DNA from: SR1 bacterium human oral taxon HOT-345
GTDB taxonomy: Bacteria > Patescibacteriota > Gracilibacteria > Absconditabacterales > Absconditicoccaceae
Length of the DNA stretch: 64,000 nucleotides
Reading direction: 5' to 3'
NCBI GenBank assembly: GCA_003260355.1
Contig: MPSQ01000002.1
Location: forward strand, 62,001 to 126,000
Shown here one piece after another: positions 22,682 through 31,318 of this stretch; positions within the stretch are counted from its first letter, which is position 1; each line of letters opens with the position of its first letter. Position numbers and translations under genes: made by a program. The notes under the pieces are model-generated. The model was not told the origin of the DNA. It saw only the letters and a list, made by a program, of their open reading frames with translations, and did no database searches.

Positions 22682-22685
22682 GAAA

Positions 22686-23420
22686 TTATTCTTGAATTGA
22701 AAAGGTTCAAATTGCTTGGTATACGCTATCCACAAAGTCTCAACTTTCTCTCTTTACCTTTGAGTAACGTTTGGTATAATAATTATTCATACCTGGATCC
22801 TTACCTCCCAAAAAGCAATATTTATTATTACACCCAATAAAATCATAATAACTTCGATCGCTATATTTTTCATATTCAGACTTTGACTTAATAAAAAGTC
22901 TAAAAATAGTATAAGCTCTCGGGTTCATGGTCGCTAATGGTCAATTGAAACTTCAAATTCCATCATCTGGAAGAGTAAAATATACCGTAACATGTTGTTT
23001 TTGAATTCCTATCCCTATCTGACCGTCTACCCACTCAGATCATAGCAAAACCTGAAACCCATACACTTCATTCCTATACAAAAGTTGATCGCCAGTTTGG
23101 GTGATAACATCGCCGCTATTCGCTTCGGTAATCAAGGCTATCGCTCCGGTATAGCCTTTCGGTATCCAAGCATCTTCTTGTTCCTCTTTCAGAGTTCCCG
23201 CCTCTTGCACGGTTCAGCTCCCAGTTGCTTGATAGGATCAAGAGAGAGGGAGTTCTTCCTCTCAGGGAGCAAGTTGACTATCAGTAAAGGATCAGTTTTC
23301 TTCCTGTTGCCCTGTGTGAGTGAGTACTTCTTCCTGGGGAACGGGCTGAGAAACTAATCAACAGCCCGCCAGTAGCGAAGCCGTCGCAAGAGCAGCAAGG
23401 GAAAGGAGATAGTTCTTCAT
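22686..23420 (-). CDS. Lipoprotein with QTGD/YRNEVYGFQV segment
   Basis: 244 residues, readable only in table 25 (about nine TGA as Gly). A signal peptide ends with the lipobox LLAGC. A low-complexity Glu/Thr/Gly-rich spacer follows (SQPVPQEEVLTHTG start). The core has ITEANSGDVITQTGD and YRNEVYGFQV, both shared with the lipoprotein at 30303-31076, then a Tyr- and Asp-rich C-terminal domain with GCNNKYCF. No family recognised. It shares its first 30 residues' layout and its promoter with the lipoprotein at 25805-26746. Likely a surface or periplasm-facing protein of the island. Confidence 0.8.
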
Positions 23421-23454
23421 TGAATGGTCTTTACTAAGGTAAAAATTCTCAATG

Positions 23455-23482
23455 AATATATCAAATCCCCGATTAAAAACAA
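23455..23482 (-). promoter_or_regulatory. Promoter of the lipoprotein at 22686-23420
   Basis: On the minus strand TTGTTT, 16-bp spacer, TATATT. The -35 and the 25 bases upstream of it (ending in the T-run near 23510) are repeated at 26800-26830 upstream of another lipoprotein. Confidence 0.6.
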
Positions 23483-23544
23483 GCGTTTGATGGGAATCAG
23501 GATTTTTTTCACTTGCATCCCTAGTCCATAAAAATGTAAACAAA

Positions 23545-24438
23545 ATGGAAAGAAAAAAAATTGCACTGCTTGCAGTGCTCGTGTGTATTCTTGTCTCAGG
23601 AAGTCTTACTTCTTGTGATAAAGATGAAAGAACGATCCCTTCTCATCAAGAGGAGGGGATTGCATCCAAAAGTGAGGGCAATGATCTTCGTTCTGAGAGT
23701 CTAAGAGCACGATTGGATGTCGTTCCATCTCAGGCTTTACGTGGAACTAATTTCCGGTTCGTCGTTTGGATATCGGGACGAAATCCTCAGAACAAAAAAG
23801 CGGCATTGCGTTTTGAATGTCCTGATGGAGTTACTCGAACCTTTGATATGCAAACGAATGGATATGATGTTGAAATGGCCTTTTTTGTACTGAACCGTTC
23901 TCTATCGCAATACGGTGAATACAGAGTATCGGCATATGAAAAGGTAGGTAATGGTTATTATAGCCTCTTCTGTAGCGAACGTGTCTTCGTATTACATCCT
24001 CCTATCCCTATGGGTGATAACTATTCATCACTTCATGTAGGAAAAGGTGTAATGTACCCTAGGAATTGTACTGCTTGGGTAACTGGCAAGGTAAACGAAA
24101 TGTGGAATGCTAACTCTTTTCAGAACCTTATAGACAACCCAAGAGATGCGAAACATTGGAAGAATCACCTTGTTGCCAAAGGATATAAAGCCGATGGTAA
24201 TCCTCGTGTTGGTGATATTGCTTTCTGGGAAGCAAATATCAAGGGATGTTCTGGAAGTCTTGGACACGTTGCTTTTGTCAACAATGTCTCTTCGGATGGG
24301 AATACTGTTTATATTACAGAATACAATTTCCCTTCAGGAGAACGATACGGGACTCGAACCCTAAAGAGGTATGGAGCGAGAAAGCCAAGTGAACAATTCC
24401 CTACAGCCTTCATTCACGTGCAAACAAGAAGAAATTAA
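23545..24438 (+). CDS. CHAP-domain lipoprotein (cassette copy B)
   Basis: 297 residues. N-terminal lipoprotein signal with lipobox LTSC followed by Asp, a middle beta-rich domain (about 55-150), and a C-terminal CHAP domain (about 160-297) with catalytic Cys in RNCTAWVTGKV and His in LGHVAFVNN. It has about two dozen glycines yet no TGA codon, and uses CGN arginine codons more than its neighbours, so it looks recently acquired; the signal style (Ser-Cys-Asp) resembles Bacteroidota lipoproteins. It is followed by the gene at 24524, and this pair matches the pair at 10819-8931. Probably a secreted or surface-bound wall hydrolase. Confidence 0.9.
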   Translation: MERKKIALLAVLVCILVSGSLTSCDKDERTIPSHQEEGIASKSEGNDLRSESLRARLDVVPSQALRGTNFRFVVWISGRNPQNKKAALRFECPDGVTRTFDMQTNGYDVEMAFFVLNRSLSQYGEYRVSAYEKVGNGYYSLFCSERVFVLHPPIPMGDNYSSLHVGKGVMYPRNCTAWVTGKVNEMWNANSFQNLIDNPRDAKHWKNHLVAKGYKADGNPRVGDIAFWEANIKGCSGSLGHVAFVNNVSSDGNTVYITEYNFPSGERYGTRTLKRYGARKPSEQFPTAFIHVQTRRN

Positions 24439-24456
24439 TACTTCATCTTGATTTTT

Positions 24457-24495
24457 GAACTCCCTAGAGTATATCTTTGGGGAGTTCCTTTCTTT
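24457..24495 (+). terminator. Terminator after CHAP lipoprotein (copy B)
   Basis: GAACTCCC pairs with GGGAGTTC around tagagtatatctttg, then a T-rich run. The loop is the exact counterpart of the copy at 10411-10448. Confidence 0.8.
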
Positions 24496-24523
24496 TGAGT
24501 TTTATTTGATGCGTCTCGTCCTG

Positions 24524-25624
24524 ATGTCAATTAAAAGGTATCGTAATCTTTTTCTCCTCTCTCTGATCGTGTGTTGAGGTCTGTTTTTTTCTGATTTCTT
24601 TGGTAAACCTTGAGCCCCATCAGCCCTGCCTCAGTATGAAGAACCCTTTACCTGAGGGATATCGACCGGCTTTCTCGAGGAACCTCGTGCACCGCTAGGA
24701 ACACCAGAAGATTATGCACGTAGAATCTTTGTAGATGCTCCTGTGGCAATGGATAGTCTGCAACTTCTTCCGAAGTTCCCTCAGACGGGTGCTTTTCTGA
24801 AATTTTATGCAAATAAAGATTGGAATTTTTCCCTCTTAGCACCAAAAAACGTTGCTCCACATCAGGAAAGCTTGAGGAAAATCCCCTCTCCCTATGATCG
24901 ATTTGACCTTTGGGAAGATGAAGAGTATTACTATCTGTATTCAAATAATTCTCAGGAGTATAGATGGTTTGCCAACAAAAAATCTGCATTGCCGAACTTC
25001 AAACTTCTCGGTTTCCTCGGGGAGCACGCTATTGATGCGTTTTTTGGCTATAGTGATGGGTATATCGTCATCCCTCCTTACCTCTTGCCTGTGGATCACA
25101 GCACGTATATTCCTCCCCAGACGCCTGGCAGTGGAGGAATCCAGGATCGACAGTTCTTTAGAAACGGGGGAAAGCAATACACCAACTATTTATGATCCGA
25201 CAAGGACTGGGTGTATCGATGGAATAAAGATAATTCATTTGAAAACTATTTACTTCTCAGAGAAAAGAGAAAGTCTGACTTTAAACTGTTGACTGGAGAG
25301 GAAATCCAAGAATTTTTCAACCTTTCTCACATCCCGTGAGTGCAACTTCATCCGAAAAACCAAGAAAAACGCTGAACTCAGTTGACAGATGGCTATCGGA
25401 AGATTCCTAGACTTCGGCATTTCGGGGATAGAATGTATGTTTTCTGAGTGCATGGAAATTGGAGCTTTCCGATCGATGGGGCAAGTATGCAGCGAACAGA
25501 AAAAGAAATTCCTAATAATGAAAATCATACTACTTACTTTACATTGTCTGATAACAACTATTTTTATCAGCTCGTGTATCATAATGAGGGAGATTTCTAT
25601 GAGCTTCAGAGGATTAAAAAGTAG
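24524..25624 (+). CDS. Exported/anchored protein, homologue of 8931-10385 (cassette copy B)
   Basis: 366 residues when seven to eight TGA codons are read as Gly. An N-terminal hydrophobic helix (RNLFLLSLIVCGGLFF) is followed by a proline-rich spacer and the same globular domain as copy A: LPNFKLLGFLG, GSDKDWVYRW, SFPIDGASMQRTEKE, and the C-terminus EGDFYELQRIKK. Copy B lacks the ETGSIAP repeat. Start at 24524; ATG 24509 is in frame. It follows the CHAP lipoprotein after a terminator. Function unknown; conserved pairing suggests it works with the CHAP protein. Confidence 0.85.
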
Positions 25625-25751
25625 AGAACGTGCGATTCTTTCACAAGTGTTAGAATATTCCATCCAAGATCGGCGTCCTAGCAATGGGAACACCCTTACT
25701 CCACCTTCTGGATATCAAGTCCAGGGATATATGAGGTGCTCTCAAGATTAA
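25625..25751 (+). pseudogene. C-terminal remnant of a CHAP-type amidase
   Basis: The last about 35 codons before TAA at 25749 read SQVLEYSIQDRRP, then PPSGYQVQGYMRC, matching the end of the remnant at 22310-22636 (SGYTVQGWLRI). Upstream of this the frame runs antisense-like through the preceding gene and has no homology. It is followed by the same terminator type as the other remnant. Confidence 0.55.
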
Positions 25752-25772
25752 ACTAAAGAGTTCTTCTTAGTC

Positions 25773-25804
25773 AAAATCCTCTAGTATATCTAGAGGATTT
25801 TTCT
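25773..25804. terminator. Bidirectional terminator
   Basis: AAAATCCTCTAG pairs with CTAGAGGATTTT around TATAT; same element as at 22643-22681. Confidence 0.85.
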
Positions 25805-26746
25805 CTATAGTTGGATTTCACAGGTTTCTAGGTCAAAGGTCCCTATAATCAGATGCTTGCCATCAACCGCAGCATTGTAATTCTCCTCCGTATCAATAAG
25901 CGAAGTATTACTTCTGTAAGGCTCGATTAGTTTTCAGTTCGTCAGCCTTTTTACAATCATTTTGTCCCCCACTAGGTCATGGACGACCCGTGCAGAACGT
26001 TCTGTAATCTCATTATAACTTTCACTTTCTCTGCTCGTCCCAAGCCTATACACTTTTTTATTATCTACGACTACGATAGGATCCCAAACCTCTCACGTCA
26101 TCGAAGCCTGCGTATGAAAGAAGAAATGATGTTCATTATCTCCTCGAACTTTTGGGACTAAATCTCTACAAAGCTCAATTTCTTCACACTTTGTCATCTG
26201 TTGGATCACGATTTCATCCTCATCCCCGATATAAGGGTAAATAAAGCTGAAATACGGATTATCTTGTAAGTCATGTTTTCTGATGAAGACTTCACCTTCC
26301 TTTTCTCTTGGAGAGGTGAGTTCTTGGTATTCATCACCATTGAACACACAAAGACTTTTCCCCCTCTCAGAAGAAAGTTCGTGCCATACGGGACCTGTAA
26401 TGAAATTCTTCCACAAATATAGCGGCGATCGTCCTCCTCCCCCTCCTCAAAAAGGAGCATAAAAGAAATGTCCTTTCTGATACTTACAATTCCTTGCAAC
26501 ATCCTCTATATTTTTGATGTCCGCTTCAGGGAAAGGCTTGATATCTAAGGGTTCACAGGGAGGAATCGGCTTTTGCAATTCCGCAAGGTTTGGTGTATCA
26601 CAGGTTCCTCCGGTGAATGCTTGAGTAAGCTGTTTTCCTGAATGAGAGAGCATTTCCTCTTGAGGAACTGGCTGTTGAGAAAATGAACATCCCATCACTG
26701 CCAAAGCACTTGAAAGCATCCCTAATAAAACTACTCCTTTCCTCAT
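25805..26746 (-). CDS. Lipoprotein, island type
   Basis: 313 residues. Lipobox VMGC after a 19-residue signal; the next residues (SQQPVPQEEMLSHSG) match those of the lipoprotein at 22686-23420, showing a shared leader. A Gly-6 run in the middle is partly TGA-coded. The C-terminal half has many Asp/Glu and pairs of Cys (KCEEIELC, FDLETCEIQL), possibly beta-propeller-like repeats (VVVDNKKVYRL, LVGDKMIVKRL, GKHLIIGTF). Two TGA codons are needed to join the frame. No family recognised. Confidence 0.8.
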
Positions 26747-26777
26747 TTGCTACAATTCACAAGATAAATCTTTGCTG

Positions 26778-26805
26778 AGGATAAGGAATTCCTTGCTAAA
26801 AACAA
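26778..26805 (-). promoter_or_regulatory. Promoter of the lipoprotein at 25805-26746
   Basis: Minus strand TTGTTT, 16-bp spacer, TATCCT. The upstream element is a near copy of that at 23476-23510. Confidence 0.55.
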
Positions 26806-26837
26806 GCGTTTGGTGGGAATCAGGATTTTTTTATAAT

Positions 26838-26866
26838 GAAAAAAGGGAGGATTAAACTCCTCCCTC
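26838..26866 (-). terminator. Terminator of the Amidase_6-like gene
   Basis: GGGAGGA pairs with TCCTCCC around TTTAA, followed by a T-run on the minus strand. Confidence 0.85.
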
Positions 26867-26872
26867 TCCTAA

Positions 26873-28276
26873 TTAGGTTAATATTCAGTAGGTAATATGG
26901 ATGCCCATAATGTGTTTTTTCACGTACTCCCTTCCTCCAGGAAGTGACATTATATCAAGATCCAATCTATTATTAGTATGACCGCAGACCTTATACCTAG
27001 GAACTCCATTATAATGCTGATTTGTGTAATGATATGAATGGGAGATAATCATTACATGTGTCTTTCTAACAGCATCATCAATATCAACTCCACCTTTTCT
27101 ATTCATTGCAAGCATGTCGCCCCATTCTAGAACACAATCTCTGTCCCCATCATATCCTGCCACAAGATCCTCTTTAGAAACAATATATCCATAATGTTTC
27201 TTCATATACTCGTATAAAGCATTTGCTCCCAGCCAAGTAGATGTCCCATAATAAGGATAGCGTCCATCAAGAGTTCCCCAAGTATTATCTTTGGGGATTC
27301 CTCCGGCATAGAGACACTGAGAAACAAAATTAGCACAATCATTAGGAGAAAACTTTGCATACTCAGTATTATAAGATAATGCATGATAATACGCATAGCG
27401 CGCTGCTGCTTGTCTATCATACAATCCACTTCTTAATTGAGATAGTGGTTCTTTTTTAGGACAGAGAATACTTCCTGTCCGAGGACAGTCTCTTTCTCCA
27501 ATGTAGTATTCCCAATAATCCTTTCTTGAAAGAACGTCTTTCCACATTTTAGCAGAAAAGTCATCTTGTGGATTCAGAGTAGCAAACCATGCACCTCGCA
27601 GAATTTCTCCGTCTATCCCACGACTTACGACTTGTTCCTCATAAGCAACCTTCCAATGATAAGGTGATTTCTCGTCTCTCTTGAGTTGGAGCACATAATA
27701 CCTCCATCTCGTATCATTTCCACCATTTTCATCAAATGTGGGATCATCTGCAACTTCGGCTGGAGCAGGGAAATACACTCTAATGGGTATAAAGACCCAT
27801 CCATTTCTCTCGCCAATGTGATTTGTCATGATATGAATATCTGGAGAAGATTGCAACACCTCTTTAGAATACCTCTTATCATCATGAAAATCCATAATCA
27901 AAAAAGCATACATGTTATTTTTTGCATACTCATTGATAAAAAGCTTATCATCAAGCCACGCTAAGCTCCTCTTCTGAAAATCCATCATAATTTTAGAAAG
28001 ATAATCTCCAAAGATAAGATTTCCTATCTCATGCAACTGTTTCAGATCTTGGAGTTCTAGCTTGTTCTTGGTAAGGTATTGATTTGCCTCTTCTACCTTT
28101 CCTTCAAGGTATGAGTAATCGTGCCTCGCCTTCTCCCAAGCTAAAAGTTCTCCTGTTCCTCTAGATTGCTCTGAGGTTACAGACGGAACACGAAAAGCGT
28201 TTAAAGCAAATGTCAAGAAAATGATTGACGCGAATGGGCAACTGAAAAAAGATCCCAATTCTGAGGAGATCAACAA
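26873..28276 (-). CDS. Amidase_6-like cell wall hydrolase with chimeric N-terminus
   Basis: Up to 467 residues. The C-terminal half has YDRQAAARYAYYHALSYN, then PNDCANFVSQCLYAGGIP, the Amidase_6 signature with the catalytic Cys, and a late His in THVMIISHSYHY. The N-terminal half is a helical and mixed domain of unknown type. The first 40 residues are encoded antisense to the gene at 28221-28826; their hydrophobic stretch (ASIIFLTFALNAF) looks like a signal peptide but may be chance. The annotated start is a TTG and uncertain; the natural N-terminus was probably replaced at a recombination point near 28160. One TGA near the end is Gly. Likely acts on peptidoglycan peptides. Confidence 0.8.
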
Positions 28277-28826
28277 GTTGGACCAAGAACGTGATCAGCT
28301 TTTAACTTATTTTTTTACTAAGATTGCTGCAGAAATGCGTTCCCCTGATCAAGCGTTGGAAGCGGCAGCAACTGCATTGGGGGATTTTTTGGTAGTGTAT
28401 CGTGGGATTCAAGGGAAAGCGAACCGTCAGGAAACGCAGCTGATCAAGAGTTTACTTTTGGATGCTGAGCAGGCGAAGTATACCCCACATTTACAGGCTT
28501 TAAAGCTGAATGTGGTCTTGGCAAAGCTCAAAACTGTCAATGAAAGCTATGAAAATTTACTCGACACGCGCACGAATGAAGGGCAAGCGACATTGATGAT
28601 CGTGACCAAACCCCTCCGCAAGGAACTTGACGAACACTATGAAACACTCAGCACGAAACTTTTTGCTGTGAATGTAGCGAGTCCTACACCTGAGAGCGAG
28701 AAAGCGATAGCGGATTTGAATCGTTTGATCAAAGCGACGAAATTGGCTTGGAGGCAGAGGAACGGGTTGGTGCATTTGCATCCTGAGGATTTGGAAGATG
28801 AAAAAGAGAACGAAAGTGAAGGATAA
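28221..28826 (+). CDS. DUF6261-like protein, probably foreign and 5'-truncated
   Basis: 201 residues, helical, with CGT/CGC arginine codons, many G-ending codons and no TGA, unlike its neighbours. The layout (SEEINKLDQERDQLLTYFF, LLLDAEQAKYTPHLQALKLN, LLDTRTNEGQATLMIVTKPL) resembles a family that I associate with Bacteroidota (DUF6261); the name is from memory. The frame is open upstream to about 28140 and homologous-looking sequence (SEVTDGTRKAFKANVKK) continues before the ATG, so the true gene was longer and is cut where the amidase gene begins. Function unknown. Confidence 0.6.
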   Translation: MIDANGQLKKDPNSEEINKLDQERDQLLTYFFTKIAAEMRSPDQALEAAATALGDFLVVYRGIQGKANRQETQLIKSLLLDAEQAKYTPHLQALKLNVVLAKLKTVNESYENLLDTRTNEGQATLMIVTKPLRKELDEHYETLSTKLFAVNVASPTPESEKAIADLNRLIKATKLAWRQRNGLVHLHPEDLEDEKENESEG

Positions 28827-28854
28827 GAGCTTTATTTTAGATAAAAGAAAAGGT

Positions 28855-28943
28855 CCTGAAGGGTATTCAGGGTCTTTTTGTGGAAAAAGGGGTGATGGTA
28901 TGGCTTGCAATTATTTTTGGAAAAATTATATCTGAGTTGGCAT
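28855..28943 (+). repeat. Direct repeat copy 1: terminator plus promoter module
   Basis: Hairpin CCTGAA-GGGTA-TTCAGG with T-run ends transcription from the upstream gene; then TTGCAA (28905), 16 bp, TATATC (28927) forms a promoter for the gene at 28989. An almost identical copy is at 29342-29431. Confidence 0.8.
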
Positions 28944-28988
28944 AACAAAAAATAACGTATGGTATAAAAAAGAGAAGAACTTGGAGGT

Positions 28989-29333
28989 ATGGCTACATTA
29001 ACTCTACCTCTTTTATTCTGAATCCACATAATAATGCTCTGGAACGATATCATGACCGTGTTGAGAAAAATCTTTCATTTTCTTAAGTATGGAGGATGGA
29101 AAAAAGTGATAGGTTCCATCGTCCTTTTGCTACTCTTTGCTAATCTTTCTTTGATTAGCTTTTATACACGGTTTGCTTTTGAGGAACGGAGTCCGCAAGA
29201 AAGGAGTCAGTATTTTGGGTGTGATTACAACAAGAAGAAACGGCAACAAACGCTTTGTATTGCTTGAGATCTCCAATTGGAAGTGTTTAGAAGGTTACAT
29301 ACCTTAATAACATCCCCTTTTGAAACAAAGTAG
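28989..29333 (+). CDS. Small single-pass membrane or exported protein
   Basis: 114 residues. A hydrophobic helix (about 40-60, IGSIVLLLLFANLSLISFY) follows a basic segment; the C-terminal part is soluble with a Cys pair (YFGCDYNKKKRQQTLC). Two TGA codons are Gly. ATG at 28989 is close behind GGAGGT; ATGs at 29034 or 29049 are alternatives. Between two copies of the direct repeat. No family recognised. Confidence 0.6.
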
Positions 29334-29341
29334 GTTTAGTA

Positions 29342-29431
29342 CCTGAAGGGTATTCAGGGTCTTTTTTTTGGAAAAAGGGGGGATGGTATGGCTTGCAATT
29401 ATTTTGGGAAAAATTATATCTGAGTTGGCGT
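29342..29431 (+). repeat. Direct repeat copy 2: terminator plus promoter module
   Basis: Same hairpin and promoter (TTGCAA at 29393, 16 bp, TATATC at 29415) as copy 1, with about five differences. It sits upstream of the gene at 29538. Confidence 0.8.
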
Positions 29432-29537
29432 AAGTCAAGGAAAAAAGAAAGGTCCTGTCTTAAAAAGTTTGGTAGCTAAGGGAGATAAGATTGAATTTGG
29501 CTACTGTTATGCTACTACAAGAAGCTACTCTGTGATA

Positions 29538-30227
29538 ATGAGCATGTATCTACTTCTATGAGATTGGAGTGATGCTTTTAGAGGGGCTGGTTTCTCGTCT
29601 CTCTATGTTTATTTTTGTTTTTTTGATGCCATGCATCTCAAATGATGTCAAAAGATTATTTTCTTTATCGTATGTTGTTTCTTAATCGGTAGCTTTTCTT
29701 TTTTGATTAACCCTAAAATCAGAGAACAGCTACGATTCAACATAAAAAATCTGAATTTTGGAATGCAGAGTTTGCAATCAGATTTTTCTATTTATAGTTA
29801 TCTCTCTTTAGAAGATGCTGAACTTTTTTTAGAACCAGCTTCTTGATCAACTAGGATTACCATCCCTCCTAAGAAAAGTATTGCCATAGATGTGAGAGAT
29901 ATAGGATTCAGCACAGGATTTTCTCTTTATGATTTTTCTTCATCTACAGGATTACGAATTAATTATCGTTTCTATAAGGAGAAAGATGAAAGATTTTATC
30001 CTGATAATCAGCTTTTTTGGCCACTAGTTTTGGAATTAGAAAGGAGCTCTTGTCTCAGAGTTGACTTTTCTTATTTAGTAGCTCCGAGTAAGTGCTTAAA
30101 TTTAGTTATCAATCCGGTGAGAATTTCAGAACCGCATGCTCTTGTGATCGTGAGAAATACTTCAGAACAGTCTATTTCTTTTTCTTACCTAAAAGGTTAT
30201 CTTCAGGAAGAGTATCAGAAAGAGTAA
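29538..30227 (+). CDS. Single-pass membrane protein, unknown
   Basis: 229 residues from ATG 29538. A hydrophobic helix (KIIFFIVCCFLIGSFSFLI) lies about 35-55 residues in; ATG 29631 just before it may be the true start. The soluble part has beta-strand character (FSTGFSLYDF, RINYRFYKE, LRVDFSYLV, HALVIVRN). At least four TGA codons are Gly. The frame is open back to about 29355, so a longer N-terminus from a non-ATG start is possible. No family recognised. Confidence 0.65.
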
Positions 30228-30240
30228 TTATTAAGTATTC

Positions 30241-30277
30241 AAAAGGTCTCTATGGAATCTCATAGAGGCCTTTTCTC
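30241..30277 (+). terminator. Terminator
   Basis: AAAGGTCTCTATG pairs with CATAGAGGCCTTTT around GAATCT; follows the gene ending at 30227 and may also serve the minus-strand gene. Confidence 0.8.
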
Positions 30278-30302
30278 TTAAATTATCGGGAGAGTATCCT
30301 AA

Positions 30303-31076
30303 TTAGAACTTTAAGATCGTAAAATCTTTAAATAATATTCTGTCGACATCTCAACAATCTTTTCCTTCGTATCAGTCTTCATGTTTATAGGGAGTGCATT
30401 TAAGGTTGGGTAACCAATCACTTAGAACTTCATGACCAACATTAGTAAAGGTCTGTAAGAAGAAATATTTCTGATTGTATCATAATGTATCCTTTATAAA
30501 ACTGTCAAATCATCGCATACTATCTCCTCATTCATTATAGATGTCCCAATACCTGTTAGTGCTCAAGATTCTTGCTCCTCCTATTTCAACGGCTCAGAGT
30601 TTCCACAAAGCTCAGGCAAGAGGACTCTCTTCTCCTGTCCATATTTTTCCATAGAGAAGAAAAGTAGTATTATCAGGCATATTATCTCTATTTATATCCA
30701 CAAAGAGCTTACATCCCTTAGTCTCCTCCCCAAGTTTTACTTGAAATCCATAGACTTCATTTCTATAGATGAGAGAATCTCCCGTCTGTGTTACAATTGC
30801 CCCGCTATTTGCTTCCGTAATCACAACAATCGGAGTATCATCTCCTGTCTGTGCTTGCACTTCGGCAAGAGTGAGTTTTGCCTCCTTTCAACTCAAGATT
30901 TGTGCTGGTGAGAGTTTGGCTTCCTCTCCTGTTTGAGTACTTTTTCCACTCAAACTTTCCTGTTGGATACTATCTCCATCTCCAGTCTGCGTTTTCCTCC
31001 CATTCTCAGGAATAATTTGACATCAACTCACGAGCATTACTCCAAGTATCAAGAGGAGCGTTCAATACTTTCTCAT
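30303..31076 (-). CDS. Lipoprotein with QTGD repeats, paralogue of 22686-23420
   Basis: 257 residues with about ten TGA as Gly. Lipobox VSGC after a short signal; a spacer with several TQTGD/TQTGE copies; then ITEANSGAIVTQTGD and YRNEVYGFQVKLG as in the lipoprotein at 22686. The C-terminal domain has DINRDNMPDNT (calcium-loop-like) and later Cys residues (LKCTPY, GKDCGDVD). Family unknown; the shared core marks a lineage-specific lipoprotein group. Confidence 0.8.
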
Positions 31077-31259
31077 ATTTTCATCTTTATGAGTCTAAAA
31101 CAAAGCTTGTGATAACTATTTTTCCAAGAAAGTCAAGGAGTTATTGTAGATGATTCTACTGCCTAGGGAACTTTCTATACTCGTAATGCTGTAAAAAGAA
31201 AGAAGGAGTCAGATTTTTTCTGATGGGTTAAAAAGGACGGAAAGTAAAAGGGGACTTAT

Positions 31260-31287
31260 TTGTTTTTTTGTGAAAAATCGCTACAAT
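31260..31287 (+). promoter_or_regulatory. Promoter of the gene at 31319
   Basis: TTGTTT, 16-bp spacer, TACAAT preceded by GC. Confidence 0.6.
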
Positions 31288-31318
31288 TGAGAGCGAGATC
31301 TTTAGTTTACCAAGAAAG

